Below, one piece after another: positions 6,239 to 14,379 of a DNA stretch of 64,000 bases (position 1 is the first letter of the stretch; every line of letters starts with the position of its first letter). The position numbers were made by a program, and so were the translations under genes. Source of the DNA: Streptoalloteichus hindustanus (GTDB taxonomy: Bacteria; Actinomycetota; Actinomycetes; Mycobacteriales; Pseudonocardiaceae); NCBI RefSeq assembly GCF_900129375.1, contig NZ_FQVN01000006.1, positions 434,001 through 498,000 on the forward strand. Direction: 5' to 3'. The notes under the pieces are model-generated. The model searched no databases. It saw only the letters and a program-made list of their open reading frames with translations, and was not told the DNA's origin.

Positions 6239-7798
6239 TCACGGCGGGCAGGTCGTCTTGTTGACCGGGACCTGACCGTCGACCAGGAACCGCTGCACGG
6301 CGGCGGTGGCGCAGGGGCTGGTCGGGAGGGCGCCGTGGCCGCTGCCCTGCCAGGAGACCAGGGCGCTGTTGGCGAGCTGCTCGGCGGCCCTGGTGGAGCC
6401 GGTGAGCGGGGTGACCGGGTCGGCGGCGCCGGCGAGCACCACCATCGGGGGGACGTCCAGGTTCCGGGGCGCCGGCAGCGGCTTGACCTGCGGCCACGCC
6501 GAGCACGCCATCAGCTGCTGGACGAGGAACGAGCCGAACAGCGGGTACTTGCCCTGCCACTCCGCCGCGAGCGCGCCGAGCCGGTCGAACGGCAGGCGGG
6601 TCGCGGTGTCGTTGCAGGTGTTGATGAGGATGCCGTCGAAGGCGGGCGGCTGGTCACCCTGACCGGACACCAGCGGCCGGGTCATCGCGCTGATCTTGCT
6701 GCCGTCGCCGGAGGCGGCCTTGGCCAGCGCCTCCGACAGCGCGGCCCACCGTTGCCGGTCCGCCAGGCCGGCCACCACCGCGCGCATGGTCGCGCCCGCC
6801 GTGACGGAAGCGCCGCCGGAGATGACGATCGGCTGGCGCCGCAGCTTGTCCAACAACGCGGTCAGGGTCTGCTTCGGGTCGCCGCCCATCGGGCAGCCGC
6901 GCGCGACGCAGTCCTGGGCGAACGCGTCGAACACCTGCTCGGCCGCGGCGGCCCTGGCCTCGTGCTGCCCGACCGCGTCGGTCGTCGGGTCGGGCACCCC
7001 GTCGAGGACGAACCGGCCGACCGCGTCGGGGAACCGCTGGGCGAAGGTGGTGAGCACCTGCGAGCCGGTGCCCCGGCCGAGGGCGTTGACCCGGGAGACG
7101 CCGAGCGCCTCCCGCACGTGGTTGAGGTCGCCGGCGGCCCGCCAGGCGTCCAGCGCGGGGAACTGGTTCTCCAGGTCGATCAGGCAGCGCTGGGTCGCCT
7201 TGCGCAGCGCGTCCATCAGGTCCTGGAGCGGGCCCGACTCCCGCGCCGCGGGGTCGAACCCGACGATGGCGCGCCGCTGCTCCGGCGGGACGCAGTCGGC
7301 GGGGGACGAGCCGCCGGTGCCCCTGCGGTCCACGCCCACCAGCATGAACCGCTGGAGGATCTCCGCGGGGAGCTGGCCGGCCAGTCGGGCGGCCCGGGTC
7401 GTGCCCGGCTCCTCGTCGACGTCGTTCACCACGAGCAGCGGCACCTTGCCGGAGCCGGCCCTGAGCACCGACAGCCGCAGGGAGCCCCGGCCGGGGCGGT
7501 CCGGGGCGTCCAACGGCGCCACGACGCGGCCGCACTCCAGGCGGGGGCCGCCGCCGGCGCCGCCGAGCCGGGGGCGCATGGCCTCGGTGCAGTCGGTCCA
7601 GGAGATCCGGTCGTTGGTGGACTCCTCCAACTGCGGCAGCGGCCGGCCACCGCCGGGAGCGGCGGCCGGCGGCTGCTCCCGGCCCGCGCCGCGCACGCCG
7701 ATGGGGGGTGGGTCGGCGGGCCCCACGGTGCACCCCGCCATGACCACGAGGACCAGCGGCAGGAGCAGCGCGGCGGCCCGGATGGCGGCTCGCGGCAC
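6239..7798 (-). CDS. Secreted TAP-like alpha/beta-hydrolase lipoprotein, nucleophile Ser missing
   Basis: 519 residues from the GTG at 7798, preceded by GAGGAG; longer in-frame starts lack this. A signal sequence ends in VMAGC, a lipobox, so the protein is probably a surface lipoprotein. The fold matches Streptomyces tripeptidyl aminopeptidases with a C-terminal TAP-like domain. The Asp (AGAADPVTP) and His (GSGHGALP) of the triad are present. The nucleophile elbow, normally GxSYG, reads GRGTG (LGRGTGSQVL), so the Ser is replaced by Gly. It may be catalytically dead, or use the Ser two residues on. Family membership is firm; activity is doubtful. Confidence 0.88.
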   Translation of the reverse strand: MPRAAIRAAALLLPLVLVVMAGCTVGPADPPPIGVRGAGREQPPAAAPGGGRPLPQLEESTNDRISWTDCTEAMRPRLGGAGGGPRLECGRVVAPLDAPDRPGRGSLRLSVLRAGSGKVPLLVVNDVDEEPGTTRAARLAGQLPAEILQRFMLVGVDRRGTGGSSPADCVPPEQRRAIVGFDPAARESGPLQDLMDALRKATQRCLIDLENQFPALDAWRAAGDLNHVREALGVSRVNALGRGTGSQVLTTFAQRFPDAVGRFVLDGVPDPTTDAVGQHEARAAAAEQVFDAFAQDCVARGCPMGGDPKQTLTALLDKLRRQPIVISGGASVTAGATMRAVVAGLADRQRWAALSEALAKAASGDGSKISAMTRPLVSGQGDQPPAFDGILINTCNDTATRLPFDRLGALAAEWQGKYPLFGSFLVQQLMACSAWPQVKPLPAPRNLDVPPMVVLAGAADPVTPLTGSTRAAEQLANSALVSWQGSGHGALPTSPCATAAVQRFLVDGQVPVNKTTCPP

Positions 7799-8306
7799 GG
7801 CTGCTCCTCGCTCCCGGGTCGGTGTCTGTGTCGGTGTCGGTGTTCCGGTTCGACGTTTCGGTGGTGACGCTTTCTCCGCTGACGCGGTGGTGACGGCGCG
7901 GCGGTTCGTCGCGGTGCCGCCACCGTCGTGGTGGAGCCTGACACGGACGCGGTGAGGCCGCCGTGAGGGGGTGGGCCCGGCGTGACCAACGCTGGCCGGG
8001 GCCATGCGCACAGCTGTTGTCCCACCGTGTCTCACCCGCGCGCGTTTCCCCCGCTGGTGGGGCGCCGGACGTGAAGGTGTTTTCCGCGCACGGTCGGCAT
8101 TCGTTTTCCGCCTGAGTGGGCTACCGCCACCACCTCGCGAGGGGCGGGCGCGCGCGGAATAATCGTCTTTCGTTGGTGATCATTTCCGCGGTCGGATTCC
8201 CGGTCGGCCGCCGTCTCCCGTTCCGTTCCCGACCGCTGAACTGTTCGGCGTCCCTTCCCGTCTCCGGCGCCGCGTGGCGCCCGCGTCCGCGCTCTGTGGG
8301 GTGATC
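7799..8306. other. 508-base divergent intergenic region
   Basis: Separates the hydrolase lipoprotein (minus) from the arabinanase (plus) and must carry both promoters. The part near 8100-8240 is noticeably more AT-rich than its surroundings. Open frames across it lack coding bias and no operator-like repeat was recognised. Confidence 0.5.
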
Positions 8307-9344
8307 ATGGCGTTCTCGCACCGCTCGCGGTTAGCGCTCGCGATTCTGTTCGCCCTGATGGTGGTCCTGTGCGGCGTCCGGTACCCGGCGCCGGCCCGGT
8401 CCTGGTCGCCCAGCGCGGCCCGGACGACCGCCGTCCCGGCCGACTCCCCCCAGTACCCGTTCCCCCGCCCGCTGACCGGCGACATCCGGGTGGTGCACGA
8501 CCCGACGATGGCCAGGGTCGGCGCGCAGTACGTCGTCTACGCGACCAACGAGGCGGTCCGGTCGCTGGTCTCCGACGACGGCGTCCACTTCCACAACTCC
8601 GGCCGCGCCTTCGCGCAGCCGCCCGCGTGGTGGCAGAACTACAACACCACCGGCGTGATCTGGGCGCCCGACCTCAGCCACCACGACGGCCGCTACCTGC
8701 TCTACTACTCCGTGTCTCTCTGGGGCAGCAACAACTCCGCGCTCGGGTTGGCGACCAGCGACACCGGGCTGCCGGGGAGCTGGGAGGACCACGGGATCGT
8801 CTTCGCCTCCAGCGGGGGCGACGACTTCAACGCGATCGACCCCTCGCTGCTGGTCGACGCGGAGGGCCGCTGGTGGCTGGTGTGGGGCTCCTTCCACACC
8901 GGCATCCACCTGATCAGCATCGACCCGGAGACGGGGATGCAGTCCACCACCGACCGAGCCCGGCACAACCTGGCACGCCGTCCGGAGAACGGCGCGATCG
9001 AGGCGCCGTTCATCCTGGAGCGTGGCGGCCAGTACTACCTGTTCGTCTCGTTCGACACCTGCTGCGCGGGCGCGGACAGCACCTACCGGATCATGGTCGG
9101 CCGGTCCGCCAGTCCCACCGGCCCGTACCTGGACCGGTCGGGGAAGCCCATGCTCGAAGGCGGCGGGACCGAGTTGCTCGCCGGGCACGACTGGGTCGTG
9201 GGGCCGGGTGGTCAGTCGGTTCTGCGCGAGGGCGACCGGGATCTGCTGGTTTACCACTACTACAACCGCAACGACAACGGCACGGCATATCTGGGCACGA
9301 ATTATCTCGGCTGGGACGAGGAGGGCTGGCCTCACGTCACCTGA
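8307..9344 (+). CDS. Secreted endo-1,5-alpha-L-arabinanase, glycoside hydrolase family 43
   Basis: 345 residues with an N-terminal signal segment (SRLALAILFALMVVLCG). GH43 five-bladed propeller motifs are in order: the base Asp65 in HDPTMAR, WAPDLSHHDGRYLLYYS at 119-135, Asp178 in NAIDPS, and the acid Glu232 in GAIEAPF. GHDWVVGPGGQS near the end is typical of arabinanases that cut the 1,5-linked arabinan backbone of plant pectin. The ATG at 8307 is preferred; a GTG at 8301 is in frame. It acts outside the cell. No arabinose transport genes are nearby, so its partners lie elsewhere. Confidence 0.9.
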   Translation: MAFSHRSRLALAILFALMVVLCGVRYPAPARSWSPSAARTTAVPADSPQYPFPRPLTGDIRVVHDPTMARVGAQYVVYATNEAVRSLVSDDGVHFHNSGRAFAQPPAWWQNYNTTGVIWAPDLSHHDGRYLLYYSVSLWGSNNSALGLATSDTGLPGSWEDHGIVFASSGGDDFNAIDPSLLVDAEGRWWLVWGSFHTGIHLISIDPETGMQSTTDRARHNLARRPENGAIEAPFILERGGQYYLFVSFDTCCAGADSTYRIMVGRSASPTGPYLDRSGKPMLEGGGTELLAGHDWVVGPGGQSVLREGDRDLLVYHYYNRNDNGTAYLGTNYLGWDEEGWPHVT

Positions 9345-9404
9345 CAATCTCCCCGACAATCCCGAGGGAAACACGCCGGCGGCGGAAACTCCGCACGGGC
9401 GCGG

Positions 9405-10493
9405 TCAGGACGGGCGGACCTCGCCCCGCAGGACGGCGTCGAGGTCGTAGCGGGCCGGTTCGTCGAGCTGGTCGTAGCCGCAGGACGCAGCGTCGCGGTC
9501 CGGTCGCCAGCGGACGAACTGGGTGGTGTGCCGGAAGCGCGCCGGATGGCCGCCCTCGGTGTGGTCGTAGGCGATCTCGATCACGCGCTCGGGCCGCAGC
9601 GGCACCCACTCCTGCTCGGTGCTGCGCCAGCGGCTCACCGCGCCCGGCAGTCGTTGGCCCTCGCGGCGGTTCGGCTCCAGCCACGGGTGGTCCGGCCGGG
9701 CGTGTTCGGTGAGCGGCGTCAGCTCGGTGGCGAGCTGACGCCGCGTGGCGGCCGGGAAGGCGCCCACCACGCCGACGTGGTGCAGCACCGCGTGTTCGTC
9801 GTGCAGTCCGAGCAGCAGGGAGCCGACGGCGGTGCCGGGCTCGGTGTTGATGTGCCAGCGCAGTCCGGCGACCACGCAGTCCGCCGTCCGCATGTGTTTG
9901 ATCTTCAGCAGGGTGCGCCGGCCGGGGGTGTAGCGGCCGTCGACCGGCTTGGCGACGAGCCCGTCGAGGCCCGCGCCCTCGAAGAGCCGGAACCACTCCC
10001 GCGCCGTGGCGATGTCGGTGGTGGCCGGGGTGAGGTGCAGCCGGTCGGCGTCGCCGGGCAGGAAGTCCGCCAGCGCGGCGCGGCGGGCGCCGAACGGCTC
10101 GTCGAGCAGTGACCGGTCGGCCAGCGCGAGCAGGTCGAAGGCGACGAACCGGGCCGGGGTCTCCTCGGCGAGCCGGCGGACCCGGCTGGCCGCCGGGTGC
10201 ACGCGCTCGCTCAACGCGTCCCAGTCGAGCCGGTCGTGCCGGTCCACCACCAGCTCGCCGTCGAGCACGGCCGGCCCCGGCAGCCCGTCCCCGGCCGCGG
10301 TCACCACCTCGGGGAAGTAGCGCGCCAGGTCGCGGCCGTTGCGGGACTGGAGCACGACGTCCGCGCCGTCGGCGAAGACCAGGCAGCGGAACCCGTCCCA
10401 CTTCGGCTCGTAGACCAGCCCCGGCCGGTCCGGCACGTCGCCCACCGACGTGGCCAGCATCGGCTGCACGGGTGGGGAGAGCGCGAGCGCCAC
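9405..10493 (-). CDS. ATP-dependent DNA ligase
   Basis: 362 residues from the GTG at 10493. The adenylation motif EPKWDGFR carries the nucleophilic Lys31. Further ligase motifs follow: SRNGRDL, LDGELV, FVAFDLLA, DGLVAKP and LLKIKH. The C-terminal half is an OB-fold (CVVAGLRWHI, RVIEIAYDH). Size and motif spacing match the stand-alone LigC/LigD-ligase group of actinobacteria, which seals nicks using ATP in repair. Its partner polymerase may be the LigD-type protein at 3261. It is convergent with the arabinanase and sits downstream of the Asp23 cassette by 74 bases, probably with its own promoter. Confidence 0.9.
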   Translation of the reverse strand: MALALSPPVQPMLATSVGDVPDRPGLVYEPKWDGFRCLVFADGADVVLQSRNGRDLARYFPEVVTAAGDGLPGPAVLDGELVVDRHDRLDWDALSERVHPAASRVRRLAEETPARFVAFDLLALADRSLLDEPFGARRAALADFLPGDADRLHLTPATTDIATAREWFRLFEGAGLDGLVAKPVDGRYTPGRRTLLKIKHMRTADCVVAGLRWHINTEPGTAVGSLLLGLHDEHAVLHHVGVVGAFPAATRRQLATELTPLTEHARPDHPWLEPNRREGQRLPGAVSRWRSTEQEWVPLRPERVIEIAYDHTEGGHPARFRHTTQFVRWRPDRDAASCGYDQLDEPARYDLDAVLRGEVRPS

Positions 10494-10567
10494 GCGGCCA
10501 TGGTGCCCCCGACCTGGCGTCCCCGCCCGCCCAGCGCCTCCGCCCGCCCAGCGCGGCCGGCCGCCGG

Positions 10568-11164
10568 TCAGCGCACCCGTTGGCGCTCGGCTGTCTCCAG
10601 CTCCAGGCGCACGGCTGTAGGCAGCGAGGGCGTGCCGAACGACGAGCGGGCCCGGCCCAGCACGGTGCGGTCCAGCTCCTCCCACACCGCGCGGACGTCG
10701 GCGCCGTCCCGGAGCCAGAGGGAGAGCCGGACGGCGGGCGCGTCGGCGCTGCCGACGGTCCGCGCCCTGGCCCTGGTGACGTCCGGCACCGCCTCCGCGT
10801 CGGCGCGCAGCGCGTCGGCCAGCGCCCCCGCGGTGACGGTGAGCTCCGAGTCCGCCGTGTGGTCGAGCACCAGGTCGGGGCGGGGCTCCTGGCGCAGCGC
10901 GAGCAGGGCCCAGCGCAGGCCGAGGACCAGCGCCAGCAGGCCGAGCACGAGCGCGATGGCCCGGGCGAGGTCGGCGTGCTCGGCCAGCCAGTCGACCGCG
11001 ATCGGGTCCAGCAGGGGGCGGCGGGCGCGGAACGTGCCCAGCCATCCCGCGCCGACCACCAGCGCGGCCACGCCGGCGAGGACGAGCAGCAGCCCGAGGG
11101 CGGTGAGGCCCCCGCGCTCGCCGAGGGCGGAGCGGGTGACGGCGGCGGTGGAGCGACGGCTCAT
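10568..11164 (-). CDS. amaP: Alkaline shock response membrane anchor protein AmaP
   Basis: 198 residues with two membrane helices (about 20-44 and 66-88) and a soluble C-terminal domain. In firmicutes AmaP anchors Asp23/Gls24 proteins to the membrane, and the actinobacterial version regularly ends Asp23 cassettes as here. Its ATG overlaps the stop of the DUF6286 gene (ATGA), so it is translationally coupled. Last gene of the cassette. Confidence 0.8.
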   Translation of the reverse strand: MSRRSTAAVTRSALGERGGLTALGLLLVLAGVAALVVGAGWLGTFRARRPLLDPIAVDWLAEHADLARAIALVLGLLALVLGLRWALLALRQEPRPDLVLDHTADSELTVTAGALADALRADAEAVPDVTRARARTVGSADAPAVRLSLWLRDGADVRAVWEELDRTVLGRARSSFGTPSLPTAVRLELETAERQRVR

Positions 11165-11697
11165 CGGCGGTCCTTCGGCGAGTCGACGACCACGGAGACG
11201 CGGGGCCGGCGGACCAGCGGCAGCCCGCCCAGGACGTTCCCGACCAGCTCGCGCAGCCGGGGGCGCAACGTCGCCTCGTCCCGCATCCGGCTGGTGGCCC
11301 GCACGCGCACGTGCCGGGCGCTCGCGGTGACCGCCGCGCCGGACACGCCGTCGGCGGCGCGGACGTGGTGGCCCACCAGCCGCGCCAGCGACCGGGGCGA
11401 GGTCACCACGGTGATCCCGGGCGCGGGGTCGGCCAGGCGCACCTCCCGGCGTCCGGCGAGCGCGGCCAGCAGGGCGAGCAGGAGCCCGAGCACGACCAGC
11501 CCGACGGCCGTCCAGCGCACCCCGTCGGACGACCAGTCCACTTCGGACAACGTGGACCGCCAGCGGGGCCAGGGCACGGCCAGCGGGGCGTCGTCGGGGC
11601 GTGCCCACGCCCAGGCGACCTCCAGGACCAGAAGGGCGCCGGCCGCCGCGACGGCCAGGCCGATCAGGGCGGACAGCACTCGGAGCACGACACGCAT
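11161..11697 (-). CDS. DUF6286 membrane protein of the Asp23 cassette
   Basis: 178 residues with helices at about 5-28 and 63-85 and a C-terminal domain (REVRLADPAPGITVVTS, ARHVRVRATSRMRD) that resembles an Asp23-like or alkaline-shock fold. DUF6286 proteins occur almost only in these cassettes. It starts three bases after the preceding Asp23 gene and overlaps amaP by four bases. It is likely a second membrane component of the Asp23 assembly; its exact role is not known. Confidence 0.78.
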   Translation of the reverse strand: MRVVLRVLSALIGLAVAAAGALLVLEVAWAWARPDDAPLAVPWPRWRSTLSEVDWSSDGVRWTAVGLVVLGLLLALLAALAGRREVRLADPAPGITVVTSPRSLARLVGHHVRAADGVSGAAVTASARHVRVRATSRMRDEATLRPRLRELVGNVLGGLPLVRRPRVSVVVDSPKDRR

Positions 11698-11700
11698 CGG

Positions 11701-12102
11701 CTACTCCACTCGCGGTGTGGTTTCGGGCAACAGCGCGGAGACGGTCACGTGGACGGATCTGACGTGGTAGCCGGTGACCCGCCGCACCTCCTCGGCGACC
11801 CGTCTGCGCAGCGCCGCCGCGGCTCCCCGGACCGCGGTCGGGTAGCGCAGCGCGACGTCGAGCGCGATGTCGACGTCGTTGCCGTCGCCGGAGACGTGCG
11901 CCCTGGAGCCCTGGTCGCCGCGGCCCAGGCCGCGGGGGGCGCGCACGACGCCGGGGGTCAGGTCGGCGCACCGCTCGGCGATCCGCCGCACCACCGAGGG
12001 GTGGACGCGCAACGTCCCCCGGTCCTCGGGGGCGGGCAGCTCGCGGCGGGGCGGGTCGTCCCGCGGTGGGTGGGGCGCGCCGGTCGTGGTCGGCGCGCTC
12101 AC
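11701..12102 (-). CDS. Asp23/Gls24 family envelope stress protein, second copy
   Basis: 133 residues from the GTG at 12102, which overlaps the upstream stop (GTGA). The chain reads LRVHPSVVRRIAERCADL, then NDVDIALDVALRYP and VHVTVSALLP: the alternating beta-alpha pattern of Asp23. The longer frame upstream is Arg-rich read-through of the previous gene and is rejected. Asp23 proteins form membrane-associated assemblies linked to cell-envelope homeostasis. This is one of two clear Asp23 domains plus one divergent copy in the operon. Confidence 0.8.
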   Translation of the reverse strand: MSAPTTTGAPHPPRDDPPRRELPAPEDRGTLRVHPSVVRRIAERCADLTPGVVRAPRGLGRGDQGSRAHVSGDGNDVDIALDVALRYPTAVRGAAAALRRRVAEEVRRVTGYHVRSVHVTVSALLPETTPRVE

Positions 12103-12278
12103 CGGTCCCTGCCCCGGCCGAACAGGTCGCCGAGGTCGAGCCGCCCGTCGACCGCCCGGCCGACGAGCAGCCCGATGATCCCGGCGACCAGCGTGACGAG
12201 GAAGGCGCCGAAGCCGCCGATGGCGCCGGACGCGCCGAGCACGAGTCCGGCGAGCAGCCCGGTCTGGGTTCCGTTCAC
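12099..12278 (-). CDS. Small DUF2273-like membrane protein of the Asp23 cassette
   Basis: 59 residues from the GTG at 12278, six bases after AAGGAG; an earlier ATG lacks a site. It is a glycine-rich helical hairpin (GLLAGLVLGASGAIGGFGAF, then a second helix GIIGLLVGRAV) with a basic end. In position and size it matches the DUF2273 protein that accompanies Asp23 and AmaP in firmicutes. It is translationally coupled to the next Asp23 gene. Confidence 0.75.
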   Translation of the reverse strand: MNGTQTGLLAGLVLGASGAIGGFGAFLVTLVAGIIGLLVGRAVDGRLDLGDLFGRGRDR

Positions 12279-12374
12279 GTGACGTCTCCTTCCGGTCAAC
12301 ACCGGTCACTGGTCATTCGTCGACAGTGGACAGTTCACAGTGGACGGTCCGGGCGGTGGGCGGACCGGGTCGGG

Positions 12375-12620
12375 TCACCGGAGGCGGCGGTGCCGCCGGT
12401 GGCGTCGGTCGCGCCAGCGCGACACCATCCCGCGCAGCCCTCCCGGGCGGGCGACGATCGGCGCGTCCCACCGATCGGGCCGCGTGGCGGCGTTCCCGGC
12501 GCCCGGGGTCGCCCGCAGCGCCGCGAGACCGGCCACGAAGGCGTCGTGGTCCCCGCCGACGTCGGGGTGGTTCGCCCGGACGAAGGCCAGGAACGCCGCG
12601 CGGTCGGCCCGGTCGGTCAT
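12375..12620 (-). CDS. Short J-domain-like protein (HPD motif) in the Asp23 cassette
   Basis: 81 residues. RANHPDVGGDHDAF places an intact HPD tripeptide at 18-20, the DnaK-stimulating signature of J-domains, with a helix after it. The C-terminus is very basic (WRDRRHRRHRRLR). At this length it would be a minimal J-domain or only a fragment. It overlaps the upstream Asp23-like gene (ATGA), so it belongs to the operon. A link between an envelope-stress assembly and DnaK is an attractive inference, not shown. Confidence 0.68.
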   Translation of the reverse strand: MTDRADRAAFLAFVRANHPDVGGDHDAFVAGLAALRATPGAGNAATRPDRWDAPIVARPGGLRGMVSRWRDRRHRRHRRLR

Positions 12621-12967
12621 GACGGGTGCCCCGATCCGTCGGTCTCCTCCGTGGGCGCGGTGACGCCGGTGATGGTGACGTCGACCGGCACGTGGCCGGC
12701 CACCGCCCGCACCCGCTCGCGCAGCTCGTCGGCCACCCGGGGCAGCGAGTGCCCCCACCGCAGGACCACACCGACCTCCACCGGCTCGCCCCGCTCCAGC
12801 GCGCGCACGCCCACGACGCGGCGGCCGGGCAGGTGGGTGGCGATCACGCCGTGCGGGCCGCCGTCCAACCGGGCGACCGCCGGGTGCTCCGTCACCGCCC
12901 TGGCGACGACCTCGGCGAACTCGGTGGGGTCCGCGCCGTCCGCGGGGTCCCTGTCGGCCGCGCCCAC
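12617..12967 (-). CDS. Divergent Asp23-like protein
   Basis: 116 residues. The core (HGVIATHLPGRRVVGVRA, EPVEVGVVLRWG, VPVDVTITGV) alternates strands and helices like Asp23 but lacks the usual N-terminal KxxxxI start. The gene begins 12 bases after the main Asp23 gene and overlaps the J-domain-like gene by four bases. It probably joins the same assembly. Confidence 0.68.
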   Translation of the reverse strand: MGAADRDPADGADPTEFAEVVARAVTEHPAVARLDGGPHGVIATHLPGRRVVGVRALERGEPVEVGVVLRWGHSLPRVADELRERVRAVAGHVPVDVTITGVTAPTEETDGSGHPS

Positions 12968-12979
12968 GGGTCCCGTCCC

Positions 12980-13456
12980 TCACTCCACCCGGCTCTGCGG
13001 CTGGTCCTCGCCGGAGTCGTCCTCGGGCACGTGGATGTCGTTGACCTCGATGTTGACCTCGATCACCTCCAGGCCGGTCATCCGCTCGACCGTGGAGATG
13101 ACGTTGCGCCGCACCGCGCGCGCCAGGTCCACGATGGACGCGCCGTACTCCATGACCAGGTCGAGGTCGATGGCCGCCTGCTTCTCGCCGACCTCGACCT
13201 GGACGCCGCTGGTCGACGAGGTCCCCGCGCCCGGGATGCGCTCGCGCAGCGCGCCGAAGGCCCGGGACACCCCGCCGCCCATGGCGTGCACGCCGGAGAT
13301 CTCCCGCGCCGCCATCGCCGCGATCTTCTGCACCACCGACGAGGCGATCGTCGTCTTGCCCCGCGAGTGCTCGTCGGCCAGCCGGGTCGGAGCGCTCTCC
13401 GAGCGCTGCGCCGGCGGGTGGCTCGTCGTGTCGGGCTGTGCCGTGCTCTGGGCCAT
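12980..13456 (-). CDS. Asp23/Gls24 family envelope stress response protein
   Basis: 158 residues, first gene of the seven-gene cassette. After a Ser/Pro/Thr-rich N-terminus, GKTTIASSVVQKIAAMAARE, VEVGEKQAAIDLDLVMEYG and GLEVIEVNIEVNDIHVPED are the standard Asp23 core. In staphylococci Asp23 is an abundant membrane-associated protein under sigma-B control; in actinomycetes these operons are stress-linked. The promoter should lie in 13457-13597, but no specific sigma-factor box was recognised. Confidence 0.9.
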   Translation of the reverse strand: MAQSTAQPDTTSHPPAQRSESAPTRLADEHSRGKTTIASSVVQKIAAMAAREISGVHAMGGGVSRAFGALRERIPGAGTSSTSGVQVEVGEKQAAIDLDLVMEYGASIVDLARAVRRNVISTVERMTGLEVIEVNIEVNDIHVPEDDSGEDQPQSRVE

Positions 13457-13597
13457 GCGTGCGCCTCCTCCCGCTCGCGCGACCGCTGTCGCGCTCGCCG
13501 GTCGGGTGCCCGCTCTCCCCGCCGCGCATTCGCGCCGAACGTGGGATGCCGGCCGTTCCCGGTCAGCCCACTCGAAAGAGTGAACCGGGTGGTGTGC

Positions 13598-14356
13598 TCA
13601 GCCGGCCTGGCGCGCGTACCGCAGCAACAACGAGTCCTCGGCGTGCAGCACCGACGCCAGCCGCAGCCGCCGGGGGACCTCCGCGGCCGGCCCCCGGCTG
13701 ATCCGCCCGGCGTCGCCGCTGGTCAGCAGGGGGGACAGCGTCAGGCACAGCTCGTCGACGAGGTCGGCGGCCACCAACGAGCCGAACAGCGCCGGCCCGC
13801 CCTCGCAGCAGATCCGGCGCAGGCCCCGCTCGTCGAGCGCGGCCAGCGCGGCGGGCAGGTCCACCTCGTCGTCCCCGACCACCACCACGTCGGCGCCGGC
13901 CGCGGCCAGCGCGGTCCGCCGCTCCTCGGGCGCGGCCGCGCAGGTCAGCACGACCAGGGGCGCGACGGTGTCGGTGACCAGCGGCGCCAGCGGGTCGAGC
14001 GCGCAGGTCCGGGTCACCACGGCGACCGGCGGCACCTCCGAGCGGCCCAGCCGCCGCCGGCGCTCCAGGCGCACCTCGGTGCGCTTGACCCCCCGGTAGC
14101 CCTCGACCAGCGCGGTGCCCAGCCCCACCAGCACGACGTCGGACAGGTCCCGCAGCAGCGCGAACACCCGCTTGTCCGGCTTGCTGGACAGGCCCTCGGA
14201 CACGCCGGCCACGGTGACCGCGCCGTCCAGGCTGGAGACGAAGTTCACCCGCAGCAGGGGGCGGTCGAGCGGCTCGGGGTAGGCGTACAACCGCTCCAGC
14301 GTGGCGTCGTCGAGCTCGGTGGGCGGGGTCACGTCCGCGGGCCAGAGTTGGTGCAC
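13598..14356 (-). CDS. RibD C-terminal (pyrimidine reductase) family protein
   Basis: 252 residues, one RibD_C/dihydrofolate-reductase-like domain. LLRVNFVSSLDGAVTV at the start, DVVLVGLGTALVEGY, and the nucleotide-binding stretch RRICCEGGPALFGSLVAADLVDELCLTLSP are diagnostic. Full RibD has an N-terminal deaminase that is absent, so this is a stand-alone NADPH reductase, possibly for 5-amino-6-ribosylaminouracil phosphate or another substrate. No other riboflavin gene is near. It starts with GTG, 23 bases from the divergent zapE start, so the promoters overlap. Confidence 0.88.
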   Translation of the reverse strand: MHQLWPADVTPPTELDDATLERLYAYPEPLDRPLLRVNFVSSLDGAVTVAGVSEGLSSKPDKRVFALLRDLSDVVLVGLGTALVEGYRGVKRTEVRLERRRRLGRSEVPPVAVVTRTCALDPLAPLVTDTVAPLVVLTCAAAPEERRTALAAAGADVVVVGDDEVDLPAALAALDERGLRRICCEGGPALFGSLVAADLVDELCLTLSPLLTSGDAGRISRGPAAEVPRRLRLASVLHAEDSLLLRYARQAG

Positions 14357-14366
14357 CCGCCCAGGT

Positions 14367-14372
14367 TAGAGT
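14367..14372 (+). promoter_or_regulatory. -10 box TAGAGT of leaderless zapE
   Basis: TAGAGT ends seven bases before the zapE ATG and no Shine-Dalgarno sequence is present, as expected for a leaderless message. Confidence 0.6.
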
Positions 14373-14379
14373 CACTGCC

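Noticed and set aside
12103-12309. Arg-rich N-terminal extension of the second Asp23 protein
   Set aside because: It is the out-of-frame reading of the DUF2273-like gene; the GTG at 12102 overlaps that gene's stop and starts the recognisable domain.
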